From Lepeophtheirus salmonis (lineage: Eukaryota > Arthropoda > Copepoda > Siphonostomatoida > Caligidae), in NCBI RefSeq assembly GCF_016086655.4, contig NC_052141.2:11904001-11968000 (forward strand): a stretch of 64,000 nt of DNA, given 5' to 3'. Shown here in pieces: positions 10,008 through 21,748 of the stretch (position 1 is its first letter; every line of letters begins with the position of its first letter). Both the position numbers and the translations under genes were made by a program. A model generated the notes under the pieces. The model searched no databases, was not told where the DNA came from, and saw nothing but the letters and a program-made list of their open reading frames with translations.

Positions 10008-11639
10008 TTAAAAAACTTGGCGCACATTTACGTTGATTCGATGGTTTTGAAGGTACTCAGAAACAAACCTAGTTTCTTCATCCCATCCAGGACTAATATG
10101 TTCATCTTGTATGATTTTTGGAACTGCATGATAGCTCAAGCGAGACTCTTGATTCATAATGACTACATCGCCATGTCTTAAGAGTATTGCTTGCGGTTTA
10201 ATTGCCTTAGATTGTCCACCCATAAGGAATATGGCAGACTGTCCAAGACTTATAGAGAGGAGAGGAGCCTCTGTGTTGGGTTCAGAATGGTCCGTATGGG
10301 GGGATAGAGTAGCATTAAGGGGGTAAAAATTGACAATTGCAGCCTGAGGAGTGAAGTGGTTTACTTTCAGGATAGTTTTGACTAAGTATGACGATATTTT
10401 TGAGAGTTGTGAAGGCATTTCTCCCTCGCACTGAGAGAGATTATATTCTTTTGTATCCCAATTATGGTGAAAGCCCAGGGTAGACCAACGGAGTTTTGAT
10501 GCGTATAGCAGTGGATTTTGAAGTCGTTGAGACCAGGGGAAATTACACGTCTCCTGTAAATTGGTTTTGTGAGGAGGGTTCTTTGTATAATCTCTATAAT
10601 TGGAAAGTTAAATTAATCTAATATCAACATCAGACATGTAAAAAATAAATAGAATTTTCAATAATGTAATAATAAGACTTGTAGATAATCGTTCATCAAC
10701 GATAAACGACAAATAATACACTTTTAAATCGTTTATTTTGAATAAATTATCTCAGATCCTTATTTTTTTCAACATCTTCTATAATCCAATGGTGTACTTA
10801 TTTTTTCATTAAGCACTTCGATTTATCTCGATGGATATGAATACTCACCTATACGAAAATATGACTTTATTTGAGATGTTTGAAAGTCTCCATATTTAAA
10901 TGGTTAGTATATTGTACGGACCTGGGCCCAGCTTTTTACAGAAAATACGTGTTTGAATAATGAAAAGGGAGGACGATGAGAAGAAATTAATTCAAAATTA
11001 GAGGGGATTAATAATTTCAACAATAGATAATAATCTCCAAAGGCCCGGTTTATTTATCAAGAGGGGTTGGGGATCGATCAAAATAGGATGTCGGACCGGG
11101 TGTAGTACGTGAGTCGTAGTCTAACGACCCCTGTATTGGAAGATGTTGGAAATTTGTCGATTTACTTTGAATGCGTTTTACTTTTCCGTAATTGGTAAAA
11201 ACGAAACGAAAAGTCGTTTAAAAAGGGAACGATATACGATTAATCATGAACAATTATACGAATCCAAAATGGACGATTTAGTGAATAAAACAAAATGAAC
11301 GATTTAAAAAGATGAACGGCCACAAGTCTTATAATAATTAAATACCACTATCAAAATTAACAATCAAATGAAATCTTTCCTTAGACAAGCAAGAGCCCAC
11401 TCCAGTTTCCCCCTCTCGGTAAATGGATTGGGTTGGATAATTAACCCCGATTCTAGACACGTGGGTGAAATCCAATCTTCTGTCTTCTTAAGTCCCATTC
11501 GAAACTCTGCATTATCATGATTATCTTCATCGGTGCAGCGTCGGTCAAGGCTCAACACTTTGTCAAAACATGGTGGGGGTACTTTCGACTTGAAGTACTT
11601 AAAGACGGGTTTAAAGTTGTCCTCTTCTTCCTTAATCAT
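10008..11639 (-). CDS. ALKBH1: Nucleic acid dioxygenase ALKBH1
   Basis: This is an AlkB-family Fe(II)/2-oxoglutarate dioxygenase that demethylates or oxidises modified bases in tRNA and DNA. Exon 1 is 11639 to 11380 (MIKEEEDNFKPVFKYFKSK ... GLIIQPNPFTERGKLEW). Exon 2 is 10593 to 10008. Exon 2 carries KLRWSTLGFHHNWDTKEYN, FTPQAAIVNFYPLNATL, the metal-binding SPHTDHSE (H-x-D), LLSISLGQSAIFLMGG, HGDVVIMNQESRLSYHAVPK (second His) and the closing HRINVNVRQVF (R...R for 2-oxoglutarate), so the catalytic set is complete. The predicted protein is about 281 residues, shorter than the human protein because the tail after VRQV is absent. The splice that preserves the family alignment (CLR-DYTKNPP) uses AG followed by GAAAGA instead of GT at 11379. 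The intron contains a hAT-like MITE. Confidence 0.92.
10674..11330. mobile_element. hAT-like MITE in the ALKBH1 intron
   Basis: The left end AAGACTTGT...CGTTCATC (10674) mirrors the right end GATGAACGGCCACAAGTCTT (to 11330). Flanking octamers GTAATAAT (10666-10673) and ATAATAAT (11331-11338) differ at one base, which fits an 8-bp target duplication of the hAT class. The 657-bp interior has no transposase. Repeated CGTTTA/ACGAT motifs occur near both ends as subterminal repeats. Confidence 0.7.
11378..11380 (-). other. Apparent GA splice donor in ALKBH1
   Basis: Minus-strand CTAAG at the exon end is followed by GAAAGATTTC. Ending exon 1 in phase 2 here joins exactly to the acceptor TTATAG at 10594 and gives CLRDYTKNPP, matching human CLKLYSQKP in length. 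No GT gives an equally good join; the nearest (GT at 11386) would drop residues. Confidence 0.6.
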
Positions 11640-12289
11640 ATTTGGATGGGTACATGATTTATATTTTCTGATTATTGTCTGATAAACTTGACTCCTTCAA
11701 GTAAAAATTCCTATGTAAATTTGTTAGTTGTTACTTGTTGCACAATAATATTACGTCATTACTCATGTGTGAAGTGGAACGAGACTGGATCACTCAACCT
11801 GACATAAGGGGAAATGTATTTTTTGTGAATTAAAAACCATATAGCAAAACTTAATTGACTTTGTACAATATTAATCCTTTGTTATTTATTCAACATCAGA
11901 TAATTTTGATCAAGTCACGTGTTACATTTAGTATTTCTTCAACAATTATTTTTGAACTGAAATAAAAAAGTTTTCGGTTAAAAAAACTTCTTCCGTAAAG
12001 TAAATGTACCAACCTGAAATTGGTTTTTATGATGTCCTATATTTATTTATAACTTAAATCTTCAATATATAATTAAGAATGAGAGAGGATTGGGTGGATG
12101 ATAAATGAGGAATTAATTAATATTATAGTAGGTATTATTATGTGCGTGCCATTTGATTTCTTCACTAAATATAATTTTTTTAAACATAAAAAATCGAAGT
12201 CTCCTATACGAGGTTGAGTGACGGAGCTTTGTTCCATTCCAGGTATTAGTAGAACCTATTGTTTAACTTTCATTCATTTCACTTTCGTC
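11640..12289. other. Region upstream of ALKBH1, nothing coding
   Basis: AT-rich sequence that should contain the ALKBH1 promoter. No TATA box or clear initiator could be assigned, and no exon or transposase block was seen. Confidence 0.4.
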
Positions 12290-12790
12290 ATAAATTGCAA
12301 CAAAAGTGAAGGAGACCCCATTTTGGGGGTTCAAAGTTAATATTTTTACTACATAAAATGAACAAATTCCCAATAAATCTTCATGAAAATTTATCAAGTG
12401 TTAAAAAAAGATGTTATAACTACATTGATTACTACTTTATATTTGAATATAATCTAAAGAATTTGTACAAAAAAATAGTACAAATCTGGCGATTTTCAGT
12501 GTTTAATAATTTGATTTAATTCAAATATGATATGTGTTTATATCATTTCCGTTAAATAATATTCAATGCAGATGTTAAGTAATCTTTTTGTCATAGTTCC
12601 ATTTCTTTTAATTATTATTATTATTTCGATCAGGGACGAGAAAAGTAGGATAATTTGTGAGAAATATCTAATTCTTTCTATTGTAATAGTTAATTCTTTT
12701 CTACACTATAAAAATAACATATTTTTAATACATTTTAGGGTATTATATATTTAATAAAACTAGGCAAAAGAGGGATAGATAAACTGTAAA
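12290..12790. repeat. R2 repeat, copy 2
   Basis: It aligns with 7838-8335: GGGGGTTCAAAGTTAATA at the left, CAAATTCCCAATAAATCTT, and ATTTTAGGGTATTATATA followed by ATAAAACTAGGCAAAAGAGG. The right terminal repeat is eroded. It is non-coding. Confidence 0.6.
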
Positions 12791-12984
12791 CGAAGAATAT
12801 AATAAATTATGGCTTGAGCGAATAATAATAAGTTCTAGCCGCACACCTCTTACTAAAAACCATAACTATCTTGTCTCTTGAAATAGGTTATGTTGAACAA
12901 CTGAAAGGATATAGATAATAACTAAGTTTTGGAGCTGTTGTAGTTACCATAAAAGACCAATAAGGACAAGGGCTAGATCAGACA

Positions 12985-13395
12985 AATTTTAGTAGGGCCG
13001 AACTGATAGGATTGCAATTAGTTTTGGGTAAGTCCATTATCGGTCTGAGTCGATTACGTGATTGACTCACTCATCGGTCCAAAAAATGAACCAATAATAA
13101 AACTCTTGTCACGTGATTCGGCAGAGAATTGGTCTGCGTACATAGAGGACAAAATAAAGAAGCTTTTAAAATTGGACAACCGGTCTGTGGAGACACAGGA
13201 ATGCCTTATTTGAAAATATCAACGAAAATTATCATAATTTACATATATTATTTAATAAAAGTTGTGTGACGTCACATGTCTTCCTTTTCTAATTTATATA
13301 GTTCCAGACGGCGTTACATCAACTCATACAATTTAGACCGATGGTTAGTCGGTCCAGTTCATTCTGTCCAGACCGACCCAACACTAAATTCCAGT
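12985..13395. mobile_element. MITE of the GTGTTGG/GGTCGGTC family (M1), copy 1
   Basis: The ends are imperfect inverted repeats: TTTTAGTAGGGCCGAACTGA and GACCGACCCAACACTAAA. There is no coding capacity. Related ends occur near 18353, 18675, 33760, 40368 and 53352, defining a dispersed non-autonomous family rich in GGACC/GGTCC motifs. Confidence 0.6.
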
Positions 13396-13692
13396 CTTTT
13401 ACTATTTTAAGAACTCTCCAACAAGAGGTATGACCATGATTCCTACAGTCTTGAGAAGTGATCGATACATGAAAATATCCGCGATCATTTCCTATTTAAA
13501 AACATTGAGCAGCAAGTTGCTCTTAAATTTTTTAACTTATTAGTCTTACAAGTTATTCCATCCTGTTTGAACATTACATAAAAAAACAAAAACAAAAAAA
13601 TGCCTGTATGTTTGGATGTTTGCCAATTCTTCATTTTTGAGTGTTACTACTTGATATAAGAAATAGCAATGTAGCAACAAGCGTGCGTAGCT
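13396..13692. other. Intergenic, nothing recognised
   Basis: AT-rich sequence without coding or repeat blocks that I can place. Confidence 0.4.
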
Positions 13693-14035
13693 ATACCTAG
13701 AGATGGATTTTTGGTAAGAGCATGAGGAGAAAGCAGAAGCGAGATGTATGGCACGCCTGAATTAAGACCTTGTTTACTATAGCTGCCTATTTTATGATTT
13801 TGGATAAAGAAAACGAAATACTGACATAATAAGAAGTAAGAACCTCCTACATTTAAATAGCATTAGCGTAGGAAAAGTATGATAATTATACTTAAATTCA
13901 TATATATTTATTTTATTAGGCATTTTAAAGCAATTTACACCAAAGATAGGCGAGAATTCTTCTTTTAGCAAGGGATTATAACACACACACACACACGAAT
14001 AATTAAGTAATGAACAAAAAAGAAGAAATAGCACC
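13693..14035. repeat. R1 repeat, copy 1
   Basis: It starts AGAGATGGATTTTTGGTAAG and runs to AATTAAGTAATGAACAAAAA. It aligns with 39205-39520 over its whole length and with 14720-14870 in part. Its left third also resembles the left end of the 1.7-kb repeats at 23684 and 59010 (GCTGCCT..TTTTATGATTTT). It contains an (AC)n run at 13981-13996. Confidence 0.65.
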
Positions 14036-14487
14036 CGCATCAACTATTTTTCATTGGAGTCTTGCGCTAAAGAGTTTTCGCCACCCATCAGACATAGTAC
14101 TCCAAGGGGTTCGAATCTGCTGGGATTGGAGGTCAAAATTCTGTTGCCCTTTTGCTTCAGGAAGTCTGGATTGTGCTGTTCCTCTCAGAGAGTTCATCAG
14201 TCGTCATGGGAGGTTTTCCTCGCACATCAAACTCCTTGAAAGCCTTGGCAATATCGTAAACAGTTGATTTGGCTAGCTTCGTAAACTAAATAATCTCCTT
14301 GGGTGTATGCCCACCATGAAGGCAAGCAATAATGGCCGTTCGTATTCGTAGGACATCTTAAGAATTTATAATTTTTTCCCATACAGTTTTGTCAGCTAAA
14401 TCTGATTAGAATACTTTTATAAAAAATAGGATTGTGAAGATATTAAGGTCTGAGCTTGTTCTATTATTAAAATGTATCCACCCTGTA
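14010..14487 (-). pseudogene. Tc1/mariner fossil: N-terminal HTH joined to the third-Asp region
   Basis: The minus strand starts MSYEYERPLLLAF. In a shifted frame it gives PKEII then FTKLAKSTVYDIAKAFKEFD and VRGKPP, a Tc1-type helix-turn-helix. It passes straight into ADSNPLEYYV, the equivalent of the SPDLNPxDY motif, so most of the catalytic domain is deleted. The outer end ATCCACCCTGTATA (14475-14488) is a typical terminal repeat followed by the TA target. The other end is buried in the R1 repeat. Confidence 0.7.
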
Positions 14488-15129
14488 TAGTGTTCTGGTG
14501 TGTGATATTCCATCTGTACTGAAATAAATTGCTCCTTAAGGAGCCAAGAAAAAAAAGGTACAGGGTTTGGCGAAGATAGTTGACCATAGTAATCGAAAAC
14601 TATATTATTTCCTTATAAAAAATTCACAAGATTTACATTAATAACTATATTGGAGGGAGGGGGTCCTCAGACCCTCCTGCCCACTCCTTGAGGAAAAATC
14701 TTATATATAGGTATGTTTTTTTTTGTTAGAACGCGAGGAGAAGGGGGGAGTAAGAGTTAAGACCATTGTTAATATCAGTTGCTTTTTATATGAATTTTTT
14801 TTAGAGGAGATAACTTTTTTATTTTTAATAGCATTAGCGCAGGAAAATATTATTTTGATGACGTCATAGAAGAGCGAATTTAGGAGGAAATTCGCTAAAA
14901 CAAAATGTATTAATACATAATATAGTATTTTATTTTCTCATCAAACAATACTATGTGTGTAAATTTTTACACTCTGACAATGACGGTACATTTTTCAAAA
15001 AATAATTAAAAGTTGTTTTTGATTGAAAAGAGGTCAAAACATAAATTTTGCAAATAAATACACTAAATCAGTTATATTTAAACAGAATCCTTCACCCATA
15101 TTGAGATCCTTTTTACTTACTACTCATGA
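14488..15129. other. Intergenic with a partial R1 repeat at 14720-14870
   Basis: The 14720-14870 segment (CGAGGAGAAGGGGGGAG ... AATAGCATTAGCGCAGG) is a truncated R1 copy. The rest is AT-rich with no coding blocks. Confidence 0.5.
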
Positions 15130-17000
15130 ACTAAATATATTTGTAGTGACCGATTTGTTTCAATTTTCTCAAATTCACACTTGAATTTTGGAGTTTAAGT
15201 GTGGGATTTAGGTACTTTATTCTTATTCTTGACCTAGTCTTCACAAAAGGGACAATCAATTCCTTAGGCCAACTAGGATAAAATTCAACAAGGGGATCAG
15301 ACGGCCTTGTAAAAACGCATGTTCTTTTGTCAAATTCGTCCTCTTGAATTCTGAGAAATTATTGGAATTTATATTCTAATTGTTGGCAAAATTTCAATAA
15401 TTCATCCAAAGGAATAGTTAGACCCCCCTGAAAAACAAGCATAGTTCAAAAACTAGAAGTTTGCGCATAAGGTTATGTTTCACTTGTATTCTGTTTAAGA
15501 TATGGATATAAAGATAAAAAATCCGCCAATGTAGGCAATACTGTGGTATGATCAATCACTTTAAATTATGAAAGCCTTGAAGAATTCTTACTAGAACATT
15601 TCACTTCTATTGACGATTTCTGAATGCCAAAAGTCTCTAAATTTTTAGAATGTTCCAAAACTTCTTAACAATCTTCAATTCCATCTCATATTTCTTCACG
15701 TGATTCATTAGCCTGATAAATTATACACACAGATAAGTCAGAGCTCAAGAATTTTGTAACAATTTGGACATCCTCTCTCAAAGCTGTTTGATTATTTTCA
15801 TTAGTTTCTTCCTCAACTGCTGGGTTTCTCAGGATTAAGTTAGGATGTTTGCCAATCATGATAACTTCTAAGAGCCTCAACCGAAGACGGGTGCTCATTC
15901 CTTCCTGTGAGGGCGTGAATTTCAGAGAAAATATTGTCAAAATAGACTTGATTTAAGTGTGTAAGTTAAAATAAAGCTCAGTCCTTCATTTGTCATGCAT
16001 TGCAACAATGCTGTCATAAAACTAATTAAGGTCAATTTTCCCTTTTGAAATGGAAAATGAAAAGAGTTACCAATTCCCAAAACTAAGTCTTTCCATTTGA
16101 GTCAAAGCATGGAGTTGTTCTTCAATATGTAAGCCGAATCGACATGAAAGCCTTGTCTTGCTCTAAATAGTACTTGCATTCATGCAATCAAACCAATCAT
16201 TGACAATTTCTGTAATTCTTAAGAGTGATATCTTTTGTTCCCCATGGACATAGAAGAATGCTTCAGAAATAGTATTTGATAAAAGTTTTGCTTCAGGTTT
16301 TACTCTTTGCTTAACATTTCTAGTGCATTCAAGAAATGACTCTTTTGTAACCTTGAAAGCTATCCTCAATTCACCACTATTTTTTTCAAGAAGGTCTTGA
16401 AAGTCTTCATTCGTCAATCTTGCATATTTTCCATTGACGTCAATAAAACTCAAGCAAATTATTTCCAAATAGCGTAAGCAACTCAGGACCATCTGAAAAT
16501 GTATAAATTTGACGTTTTGAGTCCACAAGGTTATCTAATGAAAATATTTCTAGTAATATTTTCAGCTGTTATATCAGTCTGTGATTCCCTCATTCAAAAG
16601 TAATTGCTTTGATTGGAATATTAGCTGGTTTTATTATTTGAATGGTTGTAAACTGCAGTTTCTTTGTCATGGGAGTATCATATTGTGCAAATATTAGCTG
16701 TTTCCATGTATGAGAAAGTCCTTGAACCATTAATAAGTTTGCATTTTCTTCAAAGGTCTAAACATTTTATTAATTTTATAAGAAATTTCGTAGGTTTTTC
16801 TAACCCCCATTTCTTCATAACAAAGAACTGTCATCTTATGATGGTTTGATTCTGAAAGGCTCATTTTTTTCAGAGAGAATATTAATGCAATCTTTGAGAA
16901 AACCAGACTTACGCTTGAAATCTTCTAAAAAATGACATTGAGTCATGCGACTTGGCGAATCAACAAGTTTTCTAGAACTTAAATGCATTAGAACTCACAT
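15130..17000 (-). pseudogene. P-element/THAP9-like transposase fossil 1
   Basis: Minus-strand blocks appear in the family's order. LVDSKRQIYTFSDGPELLTL (16520 region) is equivalent to the FADxPHLLKLLRN segment. NSGELRIAFKVTKESFLECT and KPEAKLLSNTISEAF follow, then ITEIVNDWFDCMNAS and FGLHIEEQLHALTQM. The segment 15686-15940 contains RLRLLEVIMIGKHPN. Further on are GGLTIPLDELLKFCQQLEYK and the closing FVKTRSRIRIKYLN near 15150. This is the RNase H-like and GTP-binding-insertion architecture of P-element-type transposases. Multiple stops and frameshifts show decay. No N-terminal THAP finger was found next to it. Confidence 0.75.
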
Positions 17001-17188
17001 TTTGTCGAGAGAGCGGAACATCACACGTGGAGTATCCCAAATATATTCTGGTGATGGATTCAAAATTCTATCAACTTTAGCTTGATAATTAATCTTTTCA
17101 AGCGTCGTCTTAATATATTTATTTTTTACTTATTTGAATTGAGTTTTTTGAATTTTGCTTTGTATTGGCTCAGTTCCTTTTTTATTAT

Positions 17189-17212
17189 TATTATTATTAT
17201 TATAAGTTTACA
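17189..17212. repeat. (ATT)n microsatellite
   Basis: About eight trinucleotide units of TTA/ATT in a row. Confidence 0.85.
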
Positions 17213-18040
17213 AGCAGTGGGCATCTGATGGATTTGTACAGGCTGCTACAGCACATATACGCAATAGTAACTCTACAAGATGACATCATTCTTTGAATAA
17301 AATGAGGTAACACTAATCAGTAACACTGAACTTGGTTCTGTTGTGACGTCATCGAAAAAGTTGTCAGCTAAGTGTAGCAACGAGTGTGTGTAGGTAAAGA
17401 TTTTTCCTTTTCTAATCCCTAAACATAGTTTTCTCTTTAAATATACATAACTTGTTACATCGCGTATTGATCAAAAATAATAAATTATGAAATAATTGTG
17501 AAAAAAAAGGCTATTTTGTTACATACATTTTGCGCGAAATAGGAAAGTGAATGACTTTAATGGAATTCTAGGCAAATGGAATAATTACTCATGCAGCATA
17601 CCTTATTTTTCTTTATTTCTCTTCTTGAAGGAATTGAGTAGAAAAATTACCAACTCTGGTTCTACTTTTTTTAAACCAATCACTTCTTCTATAATCTACT
17701 TTTTGGGCTGGAAAAATTATGCATGATTATTCCAGGTCTATAATCCCTTTTGACGCGATACATAAATAAATATTATTATAATAACTATTCACCTTCTTTA
17801 TCATGAGATACTATTTACTCGAACTTGTTATCCTTGGATAACATTTTATAAATATTTAATTTGTAACATTATTATTTTTAATGATAGATTGGTGTCCACT
17901 ATAAATATATTTGTATCTGCAAGAAATATGTGTTCACAAAAATCCACAAAATAAAATTTTATTGTACAAACACTTCTACCCGGTAATCTCTGGAGTTATT
18001 AGGCACCGACCAAAAGACATACTTTGCTTATATAATATAC
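17213..18040. other. Intergenic, nothing recognised
   Basis: AT-rich. A TGACGTCA palindrome lies near 17344. No coding block or promoter architecture could be assigned. Confidence 0.4.
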
Positions 18041-18355
18041 AGGGTAGTCCAGATAAATGTGGATAATCTTTAAAGGCTTATAACGAACAAACTATATGGG
18101 GAAGAGGGATTTTTTATTCTTTGAAAGCTACATTTGATGATATTCAATGATTCATAATGAGATCCGCCTGGCTCGTTAACCACAGCCAGACGGCGCTGGA
18201 AGCTTTGTTAGGCTCGAGGGACCTCGTGCGGATCCTGCGTTGCCATTTTACTAGTTTTGATTTTGCACTTTTAATTTGTATTTCCTGGATGGATGGAGTA
18301 GCCCAAGGAAGAAATTACAACTTCCAACAAAATAGTGCAACAGCCCACATGTAGT
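18041..18355 (+). pseudogene. Truncated Tc1/mariner element with left terminal repeat
   Basis: The left end reads TATACAGGGTAGTCCAGATA, the usual TA plus CAGGGT start. The plus strand then encodes MRSAWLVNHSQTALEALLGS and, after a deletion, GRNYNFQQNSATAHM. That last block is the second catalytic motif with the Asp replaced by Asn (QQN for QQD). The element stops there, at the start of an M1-type repeat. Confidence 0.7.
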
Positions 18356-19180
18356 GTTGTGTCGGCCCTTGTTTAGACCCGAATACCCTGGTAAAGTCCA
18401 GTCCCATTTGTCGGTCCTTAAAGAAGGTTAATTTGGTCCCTCGTGACGTCAATGAGGGATTTTTTCCTCCTTTTAATTATTCTGTTATACAATGGAACAA
18501 ATTATATAATCAAGTAACAATCTAATATCTTCGAAATTTATTGTATAATAATGGAAAAAGTACTATTTTTTACAAAATAAGTGTAATAACCTTAATTTGT
18601 ATTTCATATATTTTATTTAGCTTAATAAACCATCAATATTTTTATGAAAAACTTTAATAATATTAGTATTGAAAAGTGTTGGATCGGTCTATAATAACTA
18701 AAAAGACTGCAGTTCTATCAGCCTGGTCCTCATAAAATTTGTGAGTTCTAGGACCGGTCCGAATAGGGAAGATTTATAGAAATATTTGAATATATTTACA
18801 TGTATTTCTATTAACCTTGCTTATGGGTCTTTTGACGGAATTGCAAAGTGCTGAAATCACTACTAACTACATCATTTGAGTCGCTGAAGTTTCATCACAA
18901 GTCATAACTCATAACTTCTTTCAAAGAGACAAATACACCTGTAGGGAATACAAGATTAGGACGTTATTATTATACGTTGTACCCATTATTCATTATTTTC
19001 TTCGTTTTTATATTTTTCAATTCTAGCCATGAGTGAAGAAAATAAAAAGATAACGAGGATCGTAGGACTGAAAGATGAGTTCTTAGGACTGTTGAATTGT
19101 AAAAAAGACTGAAAGTGCTGAGGGGAAAAGACTCATAGGTGATCAGTACTAGGACTGATCCAATACTAGTATTGAAGGAT
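18353..19180. repeat. M1 MITE copies, two adjacent
   Basis: A left end TAGTGTTGTGTCGGCCC lies at 18353 and a second left end AGTGTTGGATCGGTCT near 18675. A right end ACTGATCCAATACTAG lies near 19165. The 18470-18640 interior (TTCTGTTATACAATGGAAC) aligns with 33480-33640, which shows a shared interior as well as shared ends. It is non-coding. Confidence 0.6.
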
Positions 19181-19389
19181 CATGGAGGGAGAATATTTCA
19201 TATTAATTAATTAATTACATGAAGTAGGTACATAATAATCTTGTACACATACGAACTGCAGTTAATACTTTATTTTTGAATGGTGGCAACTTCATCAGTT
19301 TAAATAATTAATTCAATAATTATATTACACATTTATTTTAGAAAATCTTTTAACATATAATATTTACTATGAATTTCAGTTATATACAT
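19181..19389. other. Short AT-rich spacer
   Basis: No recognisable content between an M1 repeat and the P-like fossil. Confidence 0.4.
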
Positions 19390-21030
19390 TCGGTCAGTTT
19401 TTACTCAAGAAATTGGGGAATCAATTAGATTCGGAAAATAACATTTTGAAGAACTCATTCAGATTTATTGATATGCATTTAAAGTTGCCCAGAAATTGAC
19501 TGAACATCATATTGACTGCAAGGGGATTACTCGCCAAAGGATTAAGCTAGCTTGTCAAATATTCTCCGAATCAACTGCGAAAAGTTTTACTTTCATTTTC
19601 GGGTAGAAAAGTGAAGAGGCCAAAATGGCGGAAAATACTTTTGATTGTTTAATCGGTGGTTTGACGTTTTGAACTCAGGAATCCCTACGGTTTCTAAAAA
19701 TCCCTTTAAGAGAGGGTTTGGTATGCATCTTGAAGTGCAACTGGCAATCCTGGATAAGATGTTGGATTTCATGAACTCCATTTAGCTTGATGATCCACCT
19801 CTAGCTACTAATACAGTGGATGATCGAAATAAATACGAACACGACTCAACTGCTTTGACAACTTGGAATAATTACTTCAATCCACTCAATGAAGTGCCTC
19901 TACAACTACCTTAAAAACTTTCGGAATATGACGTTCATTTTGACAGTAAGGTTGAATCAAGATTGCCTCGAGAATCTTTTTTCAAGATTGAGAGTTTAGT
20001 TGGTATTTTCTTATAATTTTTTGAAAACCTGGGTAATTTTTCGATTTTAACTCAATTCAACTTTTATTTTTTAATATTCAGGAGATAATGACTATCAGGT
20101 CCTGTAGAGGCATTCGAACTCTACAATATATCTTGGTCAACATCATGATCGATTGAATCAGAATCCGACCCTAGAGACTGAAAACTTGGAAAATGATACT
20201 TCAAACCTCTTTGATTCAGTCTATGCGTCCTCGAAAATTCTCAGAGAGTTTGCTCCTCCACGACATCAATCAAATGCTTAGCAACAATTGAATCAGCCTA
20301 CACCTACTAGAATCAGAAGATCTTCAAATAAAGGAGTAAGCAGGACTACTACACCCAGTAATCAATTTGTGGAGGATGTCGACTAAGATGTCCTGGACTG
20401 GATTGATAGTTAGTAAAAGTCTGATGACTTTGAATTGGTGGACATTTCAAATTCATCCCAATCTTCCTCTGACAAATGTGACAGCCACTACCAAGGAACG
20501 GCTTATGTTGAAGGGTTTATTGCATGGAAGTTCAAAATAACATGTTCTCATCTAGGGCCTTACACCTACAGGATTGATAATAAATGGTCTAACAAAATAC
20601 CTTCGACTCTTCATCTTTCCCGAGGAGGTTTAATTGCTCCCTCAGATGCATTCCTAGAGATTTGAAGATGTATTTTGCGGCAAGCACAAGGAGAAAGTGG
20701 ACAAAAACCCTCGAGTGTTGGATAGACCCATGGAAGCTTTAAATCTCAAGTTTGGAGGCAAATATCTGTTAGAAATTATTTAATGCTTCGCAAAATCCGT
20801 ACAGGAATGTTGTACCATTATTTATTTATTTGAATTAGTTCAATCATAGGGTTTTAATTTTAAAGTCATGCTCCACCCGAACTTTACCTCTGTATAGAAT
20901 GGTGTCTTAGATATGTTAGTATAGATCTGGATATTTTAAATTAGTTAGTTGTCTTCATACAAATTGTTTATACTAAGTTTACAAGTAGTAAATCTTACAT
21001 TTCGAGTTAGATTCCTTCTAATCTTTGAGC
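19390..21030 (+). pseudogene. P-element/THAP9-like transposase fossil 2
   Basis: Plus-strand blocks in order are AQKLTEHHIDCKGITRQRIK and LACQIFSESTAKSF, a disrupted WFDVLNSGIP-like segment, then GFGMHLEVQLAILDKMLDF. Near 20500 comes AYVEGFIAWKFK with SHLGPYTYRID, then LSRGGLIAPSDAFLEI, a hallmark of the C-terminal domain. The final LSLQVVNLTFRVRFL near 21000 is the tail. Stops split it throughout. Residue patterns shared with fossil 1 on the opposite strand (FGxHxExQLxxLxxM) indicate the same superfamily. No terminal repeats were identified. Confidence 0.75.
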
Positions 21031-21239
21031 AAAATACAACTACGGGCCAGCGTTTTTCACACATTTGTTACGTCATTAAAATGGCCATGCATACTTCTGT
21101 CAAATTTATAAAAGTCGTGAGCGACACAACTTAATTATCCACCACCTTGGGAAAGCATCACTGCCCATTACCATCCAAGGTCCTCTGAGAACAGATTATG
21201 TTAAAGAGTTGGGTCCATGTTATTTTTTATATTATTGTG

Positions 21240-21315
21240 AATTTTTGGTTTCATTTTTATTTGATTATTTGGTTTCTATTATTGCCAATTTTTATTTGAT
21301 TATTTGGTTTATATT
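21240..21315 (+). repeat. Short tandem duplication
   Basis: TTTTTATTTGATTATTTGGTTT occurs twice about 40 bases apart, with small differences. Confidence 0.6.
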
Positions 21316-21748
21316 ATGTATGCATATTAATCCAGTTGCACCCTTCAAATATTGCAAATATGCATTAAAATATGTCTAATCAGATGATATATAATTGCAC
21401 ATATTTAATTGAAATAAAATATGTGGCCTGTCTAAAAAAGTAAATGTAGATTATAGCATTTGTATTCTTCAACGACAAATTATCTTCACAATAAAATAAT
21501 TATAATTTGATAGATCTTATCTATTCGAATGGGGCCATATTGGGGCCAATATAAGTCTCTTAAATTAAATGACATTTCTAAACAATAACTAAAACTCTTG
21601 GTTGTCTTTAATAATCCCATAAATTTGGTTATGAAGCGTATAATTGACTCAAATATGTCTATGAAATATTGGGCTGTATTTTATGTACAATACAAATTGC
21701 TTAGGGATTTTCTCCTTTACTTGCTTGTTTTCAAGAATTTTTTTATAC
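21316..21748. other. Intergenic; one satellite-like unit
   Basis: The 21480-21620 part (CACAATAAAATAATTATAAT ... ATAAGTCTCTTAAAT) resembles units of the degenerate array at 46.2-46.8 kb. The remainder shows nothing coding. Confidence 0.45.

Noticed and set aside
14100..14125. GGGGTTCGAATCTGCTGGG, resembling a tRNA T-arm
   Set aside because: It lies inside the Tc1/mariner fossil, and no acceptor, D or anticodon stems can be built around it.
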